Source of the DNA: Corbicula japonica
Lineage: Eukaryota; Mollusca; Bivalvia; Venerida; Cyrenidae
Length of the DNA: 64,000 nucleotides
Reading direction: 5' to 3'
Assembly: GCA_038501625.1 (NCBI GenBank)
Contig: JAZAYU010000112.1
Span: 1,911,084-1,975,083, forward strand
The position numbers were made by a program, and so were the translations under genes. The notes under the pieces are model-generated. The model did no database searches. It worked only from the letters and a program-made list of their open reading frames with translations, and had not been told where the DNA came from. The stretch's first letter is position 1. Each line of letters begins with the position of its first letter. Positions 1-11,800 of the stretch are shown here, in pieces.

Positions 1-215
1 CTTTATTGCATGGGCGAACAGTTTAGATCTAGATCATCCGTCACATCATTGCCATCTGATCAGGATCTGCACTGTTCGCTTTTTGATTTAATAGGTTATT
101 TCTGACCAAAATGTGACCAGTGCAGATCCTGATCAGACAGCACAGATGTGCCGGCTGCTCTGGATCTACACTCATTGCACATGCATAAAAATGCGTATTT
201 ATGGAGAAAGGGTTA
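1..215. repeat. family A double-hairpin element, left end cut by window
   Basis: Family A consensus: termini TTAACCCTTTCC / GGAAAGGGTTAA, a first hairpin bounded by GCGAACAG/CTGTTCGC, a spacer (TTCATTAGGTTATTTCTGAC), and a second hairpin bounded by GCGACCAG/CTGGTCGC. Both stems are GATC-rich. The total is about 240 bp with no ORF and no poly-A tail. This copy ends GGAGAAAGGGTTA. Confidence 0.85.
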
Positions 216-429
216 ATGCCTAAATATTTGGTATCGAAAATTGAGATTAGATCATATAAATTTTATTGTAAAACTTTCTATGATCAAATCTTAATTCTGA
301 TACAAAATATTGAGGAATTAAGAAAAGCAGTTCTTGAAAAATCATCGAAAACAAAGTGCCCACTTTCTTTTGGAATAGAGTACATAATGAAATTTATTTA
401 ACTGTGCTTGGAAATGCAATTGAGATAAG

Positions 430-2335
430 TAAAAAGAGATACAGACTAGAAATGTGTCCATAGGACACGGATGCCCCCGCTATGCATGTTTGTCATGGTG
501 AACATTTATACCAAGTTATTTTAAAATCCAATAAGTAATAACAAACTCACAGCCCAGACAAGAAAATTCTGGTTTTAGTAATAGTGACCTTGACCTTGGA
601 CGTACAGGCATGTGAATTGTACACAACACAACGCCTTTTCATAGTGAACATTTGTGCCAAATTATTTTGAAATCACTCTGTTAATAAGGAAGTTATAGCC
701 AGTACAAGAAATTTCTATTTTTAGTAACAGTGACCTTGACCTTGGACCTACAGGCATGGGTATTGTACACAACACATCGTATTGATATATGATTTAATGA
801 ACATTTATACCAAGTTATTTTAAAATCCAATAAGAAATAACAAAGTCACAGAGCAGACAAGCTTTTTATAACAAAATTCTATTTTTAGTAACAGTGACCT
901 TGACCTTTGACGTTTAGGCATGGGTGTTGTACATGACACACCACCTTATCATGGTGAACATTTGTGCCAAGTTATTTTGAAATCCCTTCATTCATAAGGA
1001 AGTTGCAGCCTGGACAAGAAAATTCTATTTTTAGTAACAGCTACCTTGACCTTGGACCTACAGGCATGTGTACTGTACGCGACACACCGTCTTGATATGG
1101 TGAACATTTTTTCCAAGTTATTTTAAAATCCAATATGAAATAACAAAGTTACAGAGCAGAGAAGATTTTTCCAACAAAATTCTATTTTTAGTAACAGTGA
1201 CCTTGACCTTGGACCTACAGGCATGGGTGTTGTACGCGACACACCGCCTTGTCATGGTAAACATTTGTGCCAAGTTATTTTAAATCTCTCCATTTATAAG
1301 GAAGTTACAGCTCGGACAAGAAAATTCTATTTTTAGTAACAGTGACCTTGACCTTTGACCTTTAGGCATGGGTGTTGTCCATGACACACCGCCTTATCAT
1401 GGTGAACATTTGTGCCAAGTTATTTTGAAATCCCTTCATTCATAAGGAAGTTACAGCCTGGACAAGAAAATTATATTTTTAGTAACAGCGACCTTGACCT
1501 TGGACCTACAGGCATGGGTATTGTACGCGACACACCGTCTTGATATGGTGAACATTTATACCAAGTTATTTTAAAATCCAATATGAAATAACAAAGTTAC
1601 AGAGCGGACAAGATTTTTCCAACAAAATTCTATTTTTAGTAACAGTGACCTTGACCTTGGACCTACAGGCATGGGTGTTGTACGAAACACACCGCCTTGT
1701 CATGGTAAACATTTGTGCCAAGTTATTTTGAAATCCCTCCATTCATAAGGAATTTACAGCCCGGACAAGAAAATTCTATTTTTAGTAACAGTGACCTTGA
1801 CCTTGGAACTACAGGCATGGGTATTGTACGCGACACACCGTCTTGATATGGTGAACATTCATACCAAGTAATTTTAAAATCCAATAAGAAATAACAAAGT
1901 TACAGAGCGGACAAGATTTTCCCAACAAAATTCTATTAATAGTAAAAGTGACCTTGACCTTGGACCTACAGGCATGGGTGTTGTACGCGACACACCGCCT
2001 TGTCATGGTGAACACTTGTGCCAAGTTATTTTGAAATCCCTCCATTCATAAGGAAGTTATAGCCCGGACAAGAAAAATCTATTTTTAGTAACAGTGACCT
2101 TGACCTTGGAGTTACATGCATGGGTATTATACGCGACACACCGTCTTGATATGGTGAACATTCATACCAAGTAATTTTAAAATCCAATAAGAAATAACAA
2201 AGTTATAGAGCGGACAAGATTTTCGAACATACACACTGACACACACACTGACACACACACCCACCCACACACAGCCAGGGTGAACACTATATGCCCTTCC
2301 GCCATTACATGGCGGTGGCATAAAAATGCTAACTT
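430..2335 (-). repeat. pearl-like element with 11 alternating units of about 150 bp
   Basis: On the minus strand it begins with a hairpin (CCGCCATGTAATGGCGG at 2310-2326), then a (CA)n/(TGAC)n tract at 2228-2275. Eleven units follow, each carrying GTGACCTTGACCTTGGACC in plus orientation. Spacing alternates about 145-148 and 155-164 bp, so the true unit is a dimer of about 300 bp. A related array is in reverse orientation at about 44800-45640. Confidence 0.8.
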
Positions 2336-2373
2336 GGCCAAAAATCAGTAAGTAAAGGACCCTTACTCCAAAG

Positions 2374-2612
2374 TTAACCCTTTCCTTGATATATGATTGT
2401 TTAGGCATGTGCGACCAGTGTAGATCCAGATCAGCCGGCACATCCGAACCGTCTGATCAGGATCTGCACTGGTCGCATTTTTGTCAGAAATAACCTAATG
2501 AATCAAAAAGCGAACAGTTTAGATCCTGATCAGATGGCATGGATGTGCCGGCTGATCTGGATCTAAACTGTTCGCCCTAGCAATAAAGGTGTATCTATAC
2601 AGGAAAGGGTTA
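2374..2612. repeat. family A element
   Basis: Full-length, with both hairpins and both termini. It is in the opposite orientation to the copy at position 1 (GCGACCAG hairpin first). Confidence 0.85.
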
Positions 2613-2771
2613 AGGCTATAAATATTCTGACCAAATCTGAATGAAGACTAGTAAAGAATTTCTCAAGTTAGCAAGTTGACAACTTTTGTGGAAGCCCCCT
2701 AGTCCGCCCACCAACCTAATGCATGTGTTATATGTCATGTTTTTTTCAAAAGGGGATATAAAAATTGTTAC

Positions 2772-2845
2772 CTGTTTGTTATGTCATTGCCTAGGTTACC
2801 ACTGACCTCTACACCACTGTCATCACTAGGGGAACCATCAGGCTG
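2772..2845 (-). CDS. WHRN: whirlin exon 14: pre-PDZ3 linker
   Basis: Seventy-four nt with acceptor TATTTCAG and donor AG|GTAACA. It encodes QPDGSPSDDSGVEVSGNLG, comparable to the SEDSGV stretch upstream of PDZ3 in whirlin. It ends in phase 2, so at least one further exon must lie left of the window. The intron to exon 13 is about 3.6 kb and holds the nested hAT elements. Confidence 0.85.
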
Positions 2846-5800
2846 CTGAAATATAAAAGCCAACAACAGAATTAGTGAAAGTGATTATTAAATGGGTGAA
2901 AAGTGTAGATCCAGAAGAGCTGGCAAATCCACGCCATCTGATCAGAATCTACACTGTTCATTTTTTACTTATTAGATTATTTCTGATCAAAAAGTGAACA
3001 GTGTAGGTCCTGATGGCATGGATGTGCTGATCTGGATCTACACTGTCCACATATGAGATGAATTGTAACCTCTATTATGGAGTAAAGGGTTAAATAAAAC
3101 ATTTTTGCAGCATCTATATAACATTCTTAACCTTTTCCTTCATATATACTAGGGATGTCAATGGATATCCGAATATCCGGATATCCATTTGGATCATTGG
3201 ATATCCGGATCAAATTTGGCATCCGGATATTCGTTTAAAAAAACTTTAAATTTCATATTTTACTTTTTTTGCTAAATTATCTTTTTGTTGTCAGAGTGCA
3301 TTTAAGCATAAGCACGTCATACAGATTGTTGAGAGGTAATCAGTGGGGGATCCAGAGGGGGTTCGGATGAACCCCCCTAATTTCCCCGATTTTTTTTTTG
3401 TCCCAGGTGGTTCGAGGTTCCAAGTTTGTGGATATGAATTATTATTAATGGTTTCCAGAAAGAAATGGACAACAAGTTGGGTGGAAAATTGTTTCATTTG
3501 ACGACTAAAATGCGGCATCTGTGATGGTCTCGAGTTTCAAAACTTGGACTTAACGCATATTACTTGTTCTCAATTCTAACCTGTTTATTGCCAATAAACA
3601 ACTTCGCACCCCTGCACACTTGCCACTGTATGTGACCAATCTGCTTAAATTTTAATCAAAACAACAAAGTAGTCAATTGTTACTCAATGGAAAACTTAGA
3701 ATTGCATGCTTCTTGCATCCCTCAATCTATCGTCATGGGCATTTGATAAATCACAGGACCTTTTGCAACTTATTAAAATTCACAGTAAGAGTCTGTGGAA
3801 TAAAATGTAACAGTCATTCTTATGCTTATATTTGCAATACAAGAAAGAAATGAAGTTTGAATAAAAAATTATACATGTATTTTCGATAACACATCCGGCG
3901 GCGAGTCATCAAAGACAAAAAGTAATGAACACATGCACAACTGCTGTAAGTTCGCATAGAGTAATTTACTGAGAAAAAAATCCTCAAAAATATGCCAGGC
4001 GCGCCAATGTCGTTCCAGGATTTAAGTACCATCTTTACACATTCGTTTCTGCTTTAATTGGTCAGTGCTTTAGTAGGGAATGAGTTTCACGCTGTTCATG
4101 AAAATAAAGCATTCAAATGTCCAAAATTCCCTGGCCTTGACATACTTTATCCTAGGAAGATTGTGTTGGCACCAAGATATTTTGTTATTCACCAACACAA
4201 AGATATTTTGTTATTCTGACAAATTTTGACAGTGCTGTGATGGAAACCAGCAAATTATTTGTCCAGTTCTGATACCTAGAGAGGAATGTTCTTAATATTC
4301 TATGGTAGTTAAGCTGTTTAAAATACATAAAAAAACTCAGGTAACCCTCTAATTTCTTTACCTCAATAAAGATTTTCCACATCAACGTATAACTTCGGAC
4401 AGTAAAAGAAATTGGATGTTTTTTCTCCATACACAGTGTTTACTTGTACAGTAAATCCATCACTTTTAAAAGTTGACTATGGATTCGGAACATTAACGTT
4501 CATAAATTTATTTTATGCAAAATGATCCAAAAGATAATGATATTTTCGTCCAGAAGTAAACCAAAAGTATCTCACAGCTAATTTTCTCTCTAAACCCAAT
4601 CCCACCACAAACAGTTATTAGTGCATCTAAAATGTCTTCAACATTTTCCAACTGGCGAAAGTATTTACCAGAAACTGGGAACCCTAAACTTAGCCATTTT
4701 GAGCAGTTTTTTTCTCTAACAACTTCTTGAGTTGAAACAATGTAAGACGCATATCTAGACTCAGATAATGAGTCCTTATCATTGAGGCAGAGTATTTGGA
4801 TCTAAGTGTTTATAATTTCATCACTACTGCTCACAAGGAAATAGTTAAAATCAAGTATGAAGGAGTAATTCAAAACCTGCTATAATATTCCCACAAAATA
4901 CATCAAAATGCAGGACTTGGCATATAAATTTTCAAAATTATCCCGAGGAGCAAACCCGCGGACCCCCTAGATTAGTTAGGCCTCTTAAAATTCATTGGTG
5001 CCTTTTACATACATTATTTATTGAGAACCCTGGAAGTGTCCAAAAGGCTGATGTTTTAGCTCAGTTGCAAATCGATGCTGTTAAAAATACGACTCGCCGA
5101 GTTGAACCCCCTTGGCTGAAATTCTGGATCCGCCCCTGGAGGTAATGACACGCAGTAAACTGGGCTTCACAAGTTTAGAAATGTGTTAAAGTATGACATT
5201 ATGTATGAGAACTTTCTCATTTAAAGTCAACGTTTGAGGTTTATCCATTTTGAGTAAAGAAAATTATCTTTAATTTTGTTTGAGAAGGGATAGAGCAATA
5301 ATACTGTAGACAACAGGTTTGACGACCAAAATCAATTACGTTTAATTATCATGTCAGTTTGGTTCTATCAATTAAATTATTGATGAATTCATTTTTATTC
5401 GATCTCACGGTCTTGCTTTATTTAAATCTATGTCCTAACAAATTATTTGTTATGCTTTCCTTTCTACAGTTCGATGTTCGAGACGTTTTGGGAATTAAAA
5501 TGATAATAAAAAGCAAATGTACAGTTCATTCACACAGCTTTTAATTGTTTTAATTGCAAACTTTTGTGATATTTATTTAACAACTAAAATAATAACATAC
5601 AAGTACATATCACTTTTGTCAAATGCTTTATTGTTCCTATTTAATTAAAATATTAAAAATATGAAGCGCTTATATCTATGAAAACGACATATTTCTATTA
5701 ACAAAGTGTTTGTATTTGGATATCTGTTCGGATCGTTCATCGGATATCTGGATCCCAAATTTGGTATCCGTTTACATCCCTAATATATATGCATTTTTGT

Positions 5801-8800
5801 GCATATGCAACCAGTGTAGATCAAGATTAGCCATCACATCCGTGCCATCTGATCATGATCTGCACCAGTGGCATTTTGGTCAGAAATAACCTTAGATGAA
5901 TCAAAAAGTGAACAGTTAAGATCCTGATCAGACAGCAGGATGTGCCGCCTGATCTGGATCTAAACTGTTCGCCCATGTTATAAACGTGTATCTATGGAGG
6001 AAAGGGTTAAAGACATAGAAAATATCTTTACTCCTATTACCACTTTAAACTCAGGTGCAACAAGTGTAGATTCAGAATGTGCCATCTTGCCATCTGATCA
6101 GGATCTGTAATGGTTGCATCTTGATCAGAAAAAACCTAATGAAACTAAAGGTGAACAGTGTAGATCCTGATCAGACTGTTCGAATGTGTTGGCTGACTTA
6201 CACTTTCCACTTTTCACCCGCATAATAAAGGTACAGTTCAACCTGCATTAGCAGCCACCTGTGAATAGCAACCACCTGTATTAAACAGCCAGTTTGAATA
6301 TGTCCTTAACTGACATTTTGTTCTAATTTTTACCTACCTTAAAAGCCTTCTGTTTTAAGCAGCCACTTTTTGTCACACCCTTGGGTGGCTGTTAAAGACA
6401 GGTTTGACTATATTTATGGAGTAAAGGGTTAAAAGTAAAGACAAAGTATTTTCATTACCCTTGGTGGCTGGTGAACATCGACATACACCACATTGTTGCC
6501 AGTCTGTGGGAAGAGATGATCAGTGTCATCCAGATGTGTGTAAGATACGCTCGACAGACGGTCTCGCACCTCACTCGATCTTCTAGGCTGCTTTTTGACA
6601 GACATAGGGTTTCTAAACAAACAACATAAAACATTTATTCACTTGCATTACCCTTGTTTTCCATTTAATACACCCATTATGAATATTTTTATCTTACACA
6701 AATGTAAGATAATCAAGTTTAGTTTAAACTTATTTATTTTACATCGATTGTGAAACAAGTTATTCCAACTTATTATAAGCATTCTCGATGACTGCTTGCT
6801 AGGTTAAAACCAGTACTAGTGCCGAATGTGAATTGGGGAAACTGCAGACAAATCTCATCCCTGTTGGGTTTCAAACCTGCAGTCTCCGGATCTGGAGTCA
6901 GACACTCTTCGCCTAGACCACTAGATAATCAAGTATTGCTTCTATTGGCTATTTATGCTTGTATGTTCTTTCACTTGATAACAAATATAATAAAACAGAA
7001 CATTAATATCAGTGATAGTGATATATATTGGTTTTGTTTAGAGCTCAAACAGAAAATCCTTGGGCCGCTACTCATGATATGCCTTTAGTCTTGTTGATTG
7101 TCGTAACTTTAATTTACAAACAGAAGTCTCATATAAACACATTAACCCTCTCCTTGATATATACGCATTTTTACGCATGTGCGACCAGTGTAGATCCAGA
7201 TCAGCCGGCACATCCGTGCCGTCTGATCAGGATCTGCACTGGTCACATTTTGGTCAGAAATAACCTAATGAATCAAAAAGCGAACAGTTAAGATCCAGAT
7301 CAGCCTGCACATCTTTGCCATCTAATCAGGATCTGTACTTTTCGCTTTCTGATCAGAAATAACCTTATAAATCATAAAGCAAACAATTCAAGATCCTGAT
7401 CAGATGGCACAGATGTGCCTGCTGATCTGGATCTGCACTGTTCCTCACGTCATAAAGGTGCAGGAAAGATATAGATCACTATGCTGCCTTTTGTCTGCTT
7501 GTTGATTTTGTAAAATCAGAGCTGTGTTTCGATTTTGAATAGATAATACCTAATATCTTCCATAGATCTGTGTCTTTGCCGCAGTGAAGAATCACCACTG
7601 GCAGACCGCTGACGATGCTTGTAGCGGTTCCCGGGCTTACTTCGTCCAGACAACCATGGTGAACTGTTAACACAAGCGTTTTGCTGCCTAGGCAAATGTT
7701 GAAAATCTGAGTTAGCATACTGGTTCCTGGAGCGATGTCTTAAGTTTGGACTTGACTGTGATAGTTGGAAACTAGAATCTGACAGTCGGGGACTTGACTG
7801 TGACAGTCGTGGGCTTGACTGTGGAAGTCTGGGTGAAGGTGGCAGATCAGAAACTGTGTCAATGTACACTGGAGTCAGTGTTTCCATGGAAATGGAGCGT
7901 TGCGATGATAATGAGGATTTTAGAAGATTTGGTGATGGCATTGACAAGTTGTCTGTGGAATAGGATCTGTATTTCAAACCAGGATGATACTGAAAATAAA
8001 AAAAATTAAAAAGATGTTGTGCACAATATAAATTCCATAGAATGAATCTAACAACATTAATTAGCATTAATTTACCCCTGTGCCCAAGGTTATAAAACTG
8101 AGCATGGAAACCAGTCTCAAATCTCAAGCATCTGATTGGCTGAAATGGCGACCAGTCGCCATTTCAGCCAATCAGATGCTTGAGATTTGAGACTGGTTTC
8201 CATGCTCAGTTTTATAACCTTCAGCCCTGGATACAACTTGTATGACATCTTTGCAGTCTGAACCGGGACTACACTTGGCTTCTTAGTGTGCAGTCTGCGT
8301 AGATTATCAAGTAGATTCTCATCAGACTGCACAAATATGTCACTCATCAGAACATAAAATAATGTAATAAAACATAATTATATTTGATGAAAAAGACAAC
8401 AGTTTTTAACTATTTTCTTTTTGATACAGAATGATTCAAAGTGAAACTGTAAACAATCTTCAGTATTTTTAAAAAGAAAACAAAATTCAAATGAAATGAT
8501 TCAATACAAACCACGTAATCAGGTTCATTGACCTCAATTTGCTGAATGGCTTGCCGCAGAGGTTCTAACTCCCATTCCGGGACATCCCGGTCTACATGCA
8601 TAGGTCTGTTCCTTAGTGTACCTCCACCTGATCTGGATGATATCATCTGTAAAGATTTAATATGTTCTCTTTACATCATTCTTAACTTTTACTCCACAGA
8701 TAACCCTTTATCGTGTGGGCTAAAAGTGTAAATTCAAATCAGCCGGCACATCCGTGCCATCTGATCAGATCAGTGGCATTTGCACTGTTTACTTTTTGTT

Positions 8801-11800
8801 TTTTAGGTTATTTCTGACCAAGAAGCGAACAGTGTAGATCCGGATCAGACTGCACAGATGTGAAAGCTGATCTTGATCTACATTCTACCACTGTTCCCAC
8901 ATCTAAAAAAACCCATAATTATTGAGTAAAGAGTTAACACAAGTCAGTAAATGCAATGTTAACAATTTTTATAATAAAATGATTTTAATTTCATCTGAAC
9001 TGAAATATGGTCAGCTCTTACAAATTCAGCATAATTTCATCATTTTGCTATATCTTTATCAAAATGCACAAAATAATGTTCCCAGAAAATGTACTTTTAC
9101 AGTATGCCAACAGGACTGCCCCATTTTACTTGCCTGTGTCTGTCCATGTCTGCTTGTAAACATTTGAGCCTGAGGTTCAAGTCTTCGCTGTGCCTGTAAA
9201 TACAGTCTACATTATATAACCCTTTCCTCCATATACACACCTTTATTGCATGGGGGAACAGTGTAGATCCAGATCAGCCGGCACATCCATGTGGCATCTG
9301 ATCAGGATCTGCACTGTTTGCTTTTTGATTCATTAGGTTATTTCTGACCAAAATGTGATCAGTGCAGATCCTGATCAGACATCATGGATGTGCTGGCTGA
9401 TCTGGATCTACACTGGTTGCACATGCATAAAAATGCATATATTTGGAGGAAAGGGACAAACTGCCTTCAGCAGTTCAGTTGATCAATTCTACACATGTAA
9501 TTGATTAGACAAATTGCTCATTCATGAAATCAACCCATTACTCCATGGGATATAGTGTTTATCCTGTGGGTGGACAGTGTAGATCCAAATCAGCTAGCAC
9601 ATCCTTGTCATCTTATCAGGATCTGCACTGTTCACTGTTCGACTGGTCGCCATTTCAGCCAATCAGATGTTTGAGATTTGAGACCGCTTTCCAGATTTTA
9701 ATTTTATAATCTTAGGCACAGGTGTAGAAAGACTACATACGTCTCTACGCTGCAGTAATACATCAAATCTGTTGAGATCTTGGGGTCGTACCCAGTTCCT
9801 TATCTCGGACATCATGCTCATCTATAAATAAAGATCATTAGAATTTTATTAGCTGAAGATACTTTAAACAAATATATATTTACAGATACAAAATCTTTAA
9901 GTTTTGGCAAGGTCTGACATATTCCCAAATATTTATTTTCATGTTTTTCTAATTTCTAAATTTATTTTCATTTTCTTGCAGACATATATACACAAAAAAA
10001 TTTTTGTATTTTCTGCCCTCTTTAAATTTACCAAATATTAATTGGTGAAAATACTTGTTGGTTTACAGTAAATATAACATACTTTAGGTTGTAAAAGTTC
10101 AATGCATGAAGCAAAACATTTACATGGACTTTGCACAATGTTTTGACTTGTGAAGTCAATGAGCATGCATGTTTTGCCATGAATTGTTTTGTGAACACTA
10201 TTATTTTAAAGAGTATGAAAGCATTTGGATTGTTTAAAGTTATCCCTAAAATAATGATTAAATCCTTAATAAAATAATGATTAAATCCTTAATCCGTTCC
10301 TTCGTATATACACCTTTATGGCGTGGGGAAACAGTGTATATCCAGATCAGCTGGAACATATGTGCCATCCGATTACGATCTGCACTGTTCTCTTTTTTTC
10401 AAAGTTGTTTCTGACCAAAAAGCAAACAGTGGAGATCCTGATCAGACGGCAAGAATATGCCAGCTGATCTGGATCTACACTGGTTGCTCATGTGATAAAA
10501 GTATATGTGAGGTAAACATTATTAGTTATCCCTTTCCTGGATATATACGCCTTTTTTCGCATGTGCGACCAGTGTAGATCCAGATCAGCCGGCACATCCA
10601 TGCCGTCTGATTAGGATCTGCACTGGTCGCATTTTGGTCAGAAATAACCTAATGATTCAAAAAGCGAACAGTTTAGATCCTGATCAGACGGCACAGATGT
10701 GCCGGCTGATCTGGATCTAAACTGTTTGCCCTAGCAATAAAGGTGTAACTATACAGGAATGGGTTATATAACTTATAACCAAAGATGTGTCTGCAAGTGT
10801 TTTTCTGGTAATCTTGTTGTACCTTTGCTTTTGTATTCAGTAACTCAAAAGAAGCCATAGCCAGCCCGTCCACTGTGATGAAGCCGGCCTTGTATTCACT
10901 GAGATAGTAACGTAACGTGCCCTGCTCTGTATCATTGAGGAGCTCTAAAGCCTGGTTCTCTATTACATCCCACTTGGAGCTGATTGCTGTGTTGTACATA
11001 AGCTGGGAACCAATGCCTTTTCTGAATACGGATGTCTGAAACAGTAATTAATCATTGGTAGAACATCAAATATGTTCACTAACAGTTGATGAAAGAAAGC
11101 TGTTTGCTTTTTAGATTCATAAGGTTAAAGTTAATTTCTGAACAAGAAGTGAACACTGTAGATGCTGATCAGATATGATACAGATATGCCTTCTTATTTG
11201 GACCTACACTGGTTGACTATTTGATAAAAGGCATGTCCGTGGAGTGAACAGTTAACCCTTTCCTCCATAGATACATCTTTATTGCATGGGCGAACAGTTA
11301 AGAATCAGATCAGCCAGCACATCGATGCCATCTGATCAGGATCTAAACCATTTGCTTTTTGATTCATTAGGTTATTTCTCCGTACATATGGAGGAAAGGG
11401 TTACTTCAGATTGACAAGCTATGTAATTGTGGTCAGACATGGATATTGGTTGAGTTTTAAACATATCTATGAATTTTGATATTTCTGGAGCATAAAACAA
11501 GTGTTTTAGTCATTACCTTTTAAAGGAGGGTGCAAAAATATAGTTTCTGTATATGCATCTCATAGATATGCAAGTGACAGGATGCTTTTCTGCCAAGAAT
11601 ATTATGTCTGGTGTAGCTCCAAGGAATACATGTATATATTTTGCCTTTGAGTCAATTCACAGACTGTCCTAATTTCACTAACAATATTGCCTAGAATTGT
11701 CACAAATATTTTAGCCTTGGAGTTAGATTAGTATTCAGAAATCATCATCCACAACACATTGGCATTGTTCAGAGGCAGGATGTATGAGCTTACAACAACA

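Noticed and set aside
2127..2441. Open frames with strings such as CRLIRIYTG or DPDQ scattered through the window
   Set aside because: They are translations of family A hairpins, occur in both orientations and several frames, and lack any gene structure.
3341..5138. A hAT transposase gene in the nested element
   Set aside because: Both strands give only short broken frames and no BED zinc finger or dimerisation motif could be recognised.
7516..8127. A single 203-codon minus-strand gene
   Set aside because: Only 7550-7989 is exon. The outer parts are intron read-through past clear acceptor and donor sites, and the upstream part enters palindrome B1.
8080..8222. Family B hairpins as microRNA precursors
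   Set aside because: The stems are far longer and more perfect than a typical precursor and occur in many intronic copies; small-RNA data would be needed to revive this.
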